Source: an uncultured Muribaculum sp.
GTDB lineage: Bacteria > Bacteroidota > Bacteroidia > Bacteroidales > Muribaculaceae
Assembly: GCA_910587665.1 (NCBI GenBank)
Contig: CAJUMZ010000010.1
Location: forward strand, 1 to 64,000
DNA length: 64,000 nucleotides
Direction: 5' to 3'
The translations under genes and the position numbers were made by a program. Below, piece after piece: positions 60,164-64,000 of the stretch. The notes under the pieces were generated by a model that was given only the letters and a program-made list of their open reading frames with translations, was not told the DNA's origin and did not search any database. Positions within the stretch are counted from its first letter, which is position 1; each line of letters starts with the position of its first letter.

Positions 60164-63100
60164 TGACCAATTCAACCACAGATATATCCGCGATGAAAAA
60201 GCTGATGCAGACATATATATTCAATCTCATTGCCGCAGTGGCGCTGCTGTCGGGCATGGCCTCATGCACCGACGACACCGACATGCCCCGCGCAATCGAC
60301 GACGGCACCACATCGATCACCCTCCGCATCCCCAACCCGGAAAGCGCGGCGGAGTTTGCGCGCTCCCGTGCCGCGACCGGAGACCCGGATCCTTCCCAAA
60401 ATGCGGAAGAGGGCGAAGGCGCGATAAAATCGCTATGGCTGCTCGCCTACCCCACCGACGGCACCGAAAGTGTAGTGCGTAAGCTACTGTCAAGCGGTCA
60501 GGTCACCAACGAATACAGCGACTACAAGATCACCATAAAGCCCGGCGACTACCGGCTCTACGTGGTAGCCAACCTTGACAGCTACATCGACGACCCCATA
60601 AGCGCCACTACCGATGAAGAAGAGCTGAAATCGCTCGTGCTCAACTTCTCCCCTGAAAGGCTCCCCAATCTCTCCGACGGACTGCCCATGGCATGCCTTC
60701 CCTCGGAGATCGACGAAGCCGGCGACGACGGCACCGTAGCCATAGCCCCCGGACATAACGTCACTGTCCACGCCGACATGACATTTCTCTGCGCCAAGGT
60801 GCGCTACACGATCATGTTTGACAACTCTGCCGATGGATTTTCACGCCCCGCATTCGGCGACAACACCGTCACCATCAGTGACGGCTCGTTTTCAGGGGTG
60901 ATCGCCTCGACCTCGCTGATTACACCCGCCACCACAACGACCGAGAGAGCATTCGAGATCGACCCCGCTCCCCTTGCCGCAGGAGAGGCAACCATATATA
61001 CCCGCTCATGGCAAGGCACTGTCTATCTGCCCGAAAATCTCTTGACGGGCAAAGACCGCACCCTCCTCCACCTTAACGCGACCCTTGACACCAACGATAC
61101 GCCGCTCTCCTACACCATCCCCCTCCCCTCGCCCGATGCCGACAAGCAATCCGCAGAGGCAAAGACCTTGAAGCGCGGACATTACTACGACCTCACCGGC
61201 AGGATCACCACCCTTGGCGACAAGCTCGACCTCACCGCAGAGGTAAAGGACTGGACACTGCTCACCCTCACCTACGACCTCCACGGACCCTACTTCCTCC
61301 ATGTCGAGAAGACCGCTGTGGAAATCTATGCCGGCATCGAGACCCTCATCCCCTACGACACCGACGCCGGGCAACTGGATTTTGAATATGAGTTCTATAC
61401 CGGCTCCGACGGCGTAGAGCGCGAGCTGTTAGAATGCAAGACCGTGGAGCGCGACGGCAAGCAGTATATCTCGGTCAATGTCAATCCCAAAATCCCTGCC
61501 GAAGACAAGGAGTTGAAAAGCTGGTTTATCATAAAGGCGGCTAACCTTAAAAAGCGCATTGAGGCTACCATCGTGTCGCTGAAACCGTTTTTCAACGTGT
61601 CGCCGACCGAAATCGAGGTCAACATCCGCGAGTATATCGCCTCAGGCGAATATGAGGCAGAGATACCCATATCCTTCTCTACCAACCTTAACAAAGTGAC
61701 CATCACCGGCGATGACTCATTCTGCGGATCAATGACCCTCGAAGGCGACAAAACCTACACAGGAGCCAAAGAGGGTAAAAACATCCTCAAAATAACCGGA
61801 CTGAACGGCGGCACCGACTGGACAGAAACCAAAACCTTCACCCTCACCTACACCGCCGAAGGCTATCCCGACCCCATACCGGTCACAATAACCGTCAAGC
61901 CCAACATCCTCAACTACCTTATCCACTTCCGCGCGCCCGCCGACTGGACTCACCCCCACATCTACGTATACCAGTGTCTCCAGCTCCCAAGCAACCGCAC
62001 AGACGGAAATAGTGGAAAAATTGTTGGATACTACAATGAAGATAAATCAGATGCGTTTGCCGCCCTTGAATATTCCTTTACAGGGAAAATTGCATTCAGA
62101 GGCTGGAACTACTCACAAAACAACCCCAACGCCGCAGGTTCTTCCTCCGGAAATGACAAAAAAGGATTCTTTATATTTGACAACTGGCAGTCATGGGATC
62201 CATCACGCGCCGGTTTTGAGACACATTATTACAACGATTACGATTTCTGCAAAGCTCACCGCGACACAATATCAAGCTATGCATCCGGCGTCAAAACTGA
62301 ATGCCAAGCGTGCGAGGACGAGCCCAAAAGGACTTGGCCCGGCATACTAATGCACAATGACAATAATGGATGGTGGACTTTTGAACTGACAGGTGTGGCT
62401 ACTCCCGGAAAAGCCTTGATTATGTTCTCTAACGGTCATGGAGGTGACGACAATAAACGATATCCGGGTCTCAACGAAGACAAAAAATCGCTCCCGGGCA
62501 TACCGCTCTTTGACTATCCCAATCGAGAAGGATGGCTGGATTACGCAGCCTCCGGGGACAAAGCGCAATTCACCAATACAAAGCCGGGAGACCTGCCAAG
62601 ACGCACATATCGTCTCTATTGGCCAAAAGAACTTTACAACGGAGTAAATATTTGGTATTCAGCCACAGGAAATAGCATCATAAATACCATTGACCCGACA
62701 ACGTTCAAAACAACGCAAGATGGTTCCTATATGTACTACGAATGGGTTCGTGATTTTGAAGCCAATGAGGAAAAGATTAAGATTAGTTCTCAGGGAAAGA
62801 AGAATGCTCAAGATTCATATTTAGACTTATTGAATCATCAACTTGGCGATTTCACAGAAGCACCAGATGAACCAGGTGTGTATTGCTACACCCGAATACA
62901 ACAAAACGGCTACAGCGGAAAGCCTGAGCCAACCCCCAAATACCGCATTTGGTGGTATAAAGACTCACGTAATGCCTGCCATATTGATGGGATTTATATA
63001 GGCGGAGACACAAGCGAACTAAACCACGGCGAAGAAACATATCAAGGTCGTACATGCTACTATTATGATGTGGAAACAGCTATTGATCCAATAAATATAT

Positions 63101-63231
63101 GGCTTTACGAGCAAGGGAATCCCGGCTCATGGAAAAATGAATATGTTTGGGATAAGAATGACAAATCCAATTCTTCCAAATTCACAAAAGTCGATGGTAA
63201 GGCATATGACTATGAGACTTTAATCTATTAA
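60163..63231 (+). CDS. Large fimbrial tip-like adhesin with starch-binding-like C-terminal modules
   Basis: This 1022-residue protein starts at ATG 60163 or 60193 (MKKLMQTYIFNLIA, lipobox MASC). Residues 1-370 are pilin-like: RSRAATGDPD resembling an RA processing site, YPTDGTESVVRKLL, KPGDYRLYVVANLDSYID and the second domain to YDLTGRITT. BACON/Ig-like sandwiches follow (about 375-580). The C-terminal region has aromatic-rich modules: A (about 584-760; YLIHFRAPADW, RTWPGIL, GWWTFEL, ALIMFSNGHGG), B (from about 815; YRLYWPKELYNGVNIWY) and C (from about 926; YRIWWYKD). Module A resembles CBM26-type starch-binding modules. Predicted tip adhesin; ligand unknown. Base composition shifts to AT-richer from about 62000. 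Confidence 0.8.
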   Translation: MTNSTTDISAMKKLMQTYIFNLIAAVALLSGMASCTDDTDMPRAIDDGTTSITLRIPNPESAAEFARSRAATGDPDPSQNAEEGEGAIKSLWLLAYPTDGTESVVRKLLSSGQVTNEYSDYKITIKPGDYRLYVVANLDSYIDDPISATTDEEELKSLVLNFSPERLPNLSDGLPMACLPSEIDEAGDDGTVAIAPGHNVTVHADMTFLCAKVRYTIMFDNSADGFSRPAFGDNTVTISDGSFSGVIASTSLITPATTTTERAFEIDPAPLAAGEATIYTRSWQGTVYLPENLLTGKDRTLLHLNATLDTNDTPLSYTIPLPSPDADKQSAEAKTLKRGHYYDLTGRITTLGDKLDLTAEVKDWTLLTLTYDLHGPYFLHVEKTAVEIYAGIETLIPYDTDAGQLDFEYEFYTGSDGVERELLECKTVERDGKQYISVNVNPKIPAEDKELKSWFIIKAANLKKRIEATIVSLKPFFNVSPTEIEVNIREYIASGEYEAEIPISFSTNLNKVTITGDDSFCGSMTLEGDKTYTGAKEGKNILKITGLNGGTDWTETKTFTLTYTAEGYPDPIPVTITVKPNILNYLIHFRAPADWTHPHIYVYQCLQLPSNRTDGNSGKIVGYYNEDKSDAFAALEYSFTGKIAFRGWNYSQNNPNAAGSSSGNDKKGFFIFDNWQSWDPSRAGFETHYYNDYDFCKAHRDTISSYASGVKTECQACEDEPKRTWPGILMHNDNNGWWTFELTGVATPGKALIMFSNGHGGDDNKRYPGLNEDKKSLPGIPLFDYPNREGWLDYAASGDKAQFTNTKPGDLPRRTYRLYWPKELYNGVNIWYSATGNSIINTIDPTTFKTTQDGSYMYYEWVRDFEANEEKIKISSQGKKNAQDSYLDLLNHQLGDFTEAPDEPGVYCYTRIQQNGYSGKPEPTPKYRIWWYKDSRNACHIDGIYIGGDTSELNHGEETYQGRTCYYYDVETAIDPINIWLYEQGNPGSWKNEYVWDKNDKSNSSKFTKVDGKAYDYETLIY

Positions 63232-63237
63232 TTCGTT

Positions 63238-64000
63238 ATGATTAAGCGACTATTCACATATATGATTGCGGCTCTCGCGCTTGCGGCATGCAGCGACGAC
63301 GAGAAGTATGCGGTCGAGCCGGTCGACGATGACGGCACGATCACCTTCACCATCTCCATACCGGAGCAGGAGAAGGTGGTGAGCCGCGCAGAAAAAGAAG
63401 ATACCTCTGACGAGCGGAAGATCAATGACCTATCGGTGCTGATCTACGACAACTCCGGCAATCTGCTACAATCGGAGATCGGAGTCGCCGACTTCACCGA
63501 CCCGTCAGGCGAAAACTCGCTTACCCGCATCACCGTCACCCTCTCCGACGAGGCAAAGGCATTCAGCGGCGACGCCACAATCTATATCATCGCCAATGCC
63601 GGTCATCTGCTCACCAATAATAACACCGCCACGATAGCCGCACTTAAAGCCGTGACCACCGATGCAACCCTCCCCTCGGAGAAAGGCTTCCTGATGTCGG
63701 GCAACGTCAAGAGAAGCCTCAACTCCGCCGCCCTTCTCACCAATAAGATCATCCTCTACCGCACCGAGGCAAAGCTCACCATCGAAAATGACGCCACAAC
63801 ATTTCGCCTCGAAAGCGCGAAGCTCTACAACGCCGCCACCAAAGGCTATGTAACCGCCGGGATCCCCGAAGCCGACAACACCTACGCAACCGACTACTCC
63901 GCCAACCCCGTCAACTTCGACAACCCGACAACTGACTTCCTCCTCTACACCTACCCCCGCCGCAATGACAACCCCGAAAACCCCTTCATAATCGTAGGCG
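63238..64000 (+). CDS. Mfa-type fimbrial subunit, cut by the window end
   Basis: ATG 63238 opens a frame of 254 codons that runs off the window without a stop. The lipoprotein signal reads MIKRLFTYMIAALALAAC followed by SDDEK. EKVVSRAEKED follows near residue 50, as in type V pilins, then RKINDLSVLIYDNSGNLL and a late LLYTYPRRND segment. It lies six bases after the tip-like adhesin gene and is the next fimbrial gene of the operon. C-terminal domain and function cannot be judged. Confidence 0.8.
   Translation, partial: MIKRLFTYMIAALALAACSDDEKYAVEPVDDDGTITFTISIPEQEKVVSRAEKEDTSDERKINDLSVLIYDNSGNLLQSEIGVADFTDPSGENSLTRITVTLSDEAKAFSGDATIYIIANAGHLLTNNNTATIAALKAVTTDATLPSEKGFLMSGNVKRSLNSAALLTNKIILYRTEAKLTIENDATTFRLESAKLYNAATKGYVTAGIPEADNTYATDYSANPVNFDNPTTDFLLYTYPRRNDNPENPFIIVG

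Noticed and set aside
1..64000. CRISPR array, insertion sequence, prophage or integrase
   Set aside because: No regularly spaced repeats, transposase, integrase or phage structural gene was seen.

Overview
The window reads as chromosomal DNA of a gut Bacteroidales bacterium, most likely family Muribaculaceae (Duncaniella/Muribaculum-like); the genus is inference. The basis is a SusC/SusD pair, a type V (Mfa/FimA) fimbrial operon, DUF3575/DUF3868/DUF3822/DUF1846 proteins, many lipoproteins with a Cys followed by acidic residues, rubrerythrin, and Bacteroidetes promoters (TTTG, 19-21 bases, TAnnTTTG) before many genes. Coding density is high and no gene-free stretch exceeds 300 bases. The longest gaps (42273-42554, 53450-53719, 34406-34665) hold promoters, terminators and one possible small RNA.

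Layout. 1-1670: 3' part of tRNA-Ala(GGC), its terminator, an overlapping DUF4160/DUF2442 pair, and two MNT antitoxin genes whose HEPN toxin partners are deleted (first) or cut by a stop codon (second). 1664-7546: lipoprotein, GH3-like protein, alkaline phosphatase, Nim-like flavoprotein with a SugE/Gdx exporter, DUF1846 protein. 7612-18218 (minus): S24-type repressor with a Fsr-like MFS exporter; AddA-like helicase-nuclease with a SUI1 protein; two lipoproteins; a glycosyltransferase / radical SAM / glycosyltransferase operon; DJ-1 family protein. 18427-21280: TraB/GumN protein and an ABC-GntR operon.

21303-34405 is an exopolysaccharide/capsule locus in two converging blocks. The plus block has a branching transferase, a Wzx-type flippase and a TagF-like glycerophosphotransferase. 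The minus block has a GT2, Wza, Wzc, EpsG-like polymerase, sugar epimerase, two glycosyltransferases and an acyltransferase. This is enough for Wzx/Wzy-type assembly and export, but no initiating phosphoglycosyltransferase is in view. 34666-42272 is a SusC-SusD locus with two modular surface lipoproteins and no glycosidase. After it come a candidate small RNA, an intact HEPN/MNT pair and tRNA-Pro(CGG).

43478-53449: Ig-like lipoprotein, DUF3822, rsmD, an acetyltransferase with a membrane-anchored pseudokinase, rubrerythrin, and a glutaminase / MFS / asparaginase operon that would deamidate glutamine and asparagine. 53555 to the window end is a type V fimbrial operon with its own promoter: DUF3575 protein, OmpA-like DUF3868 protein broken by a one-base frameshift in a G7 tract, shaft pilin, Mfa2-like anchor, minor pilin, a 1022-residue tip-like adhesin with starch-binding-like C-terminal modules, and a further pilin cut by the window edge.

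The most interesting signals are the fimbrial operon (poly-G frameshift, mosaic composition, lectin-like tip, shared Arg-Ala motif), the three HEPN/MNT modules in successive states of decay beside tRNA genes, the pseudokinase, and the small-RNA candidate at 42405-42502. No CRISPR array, transposase, integrase or rRNA was seen.
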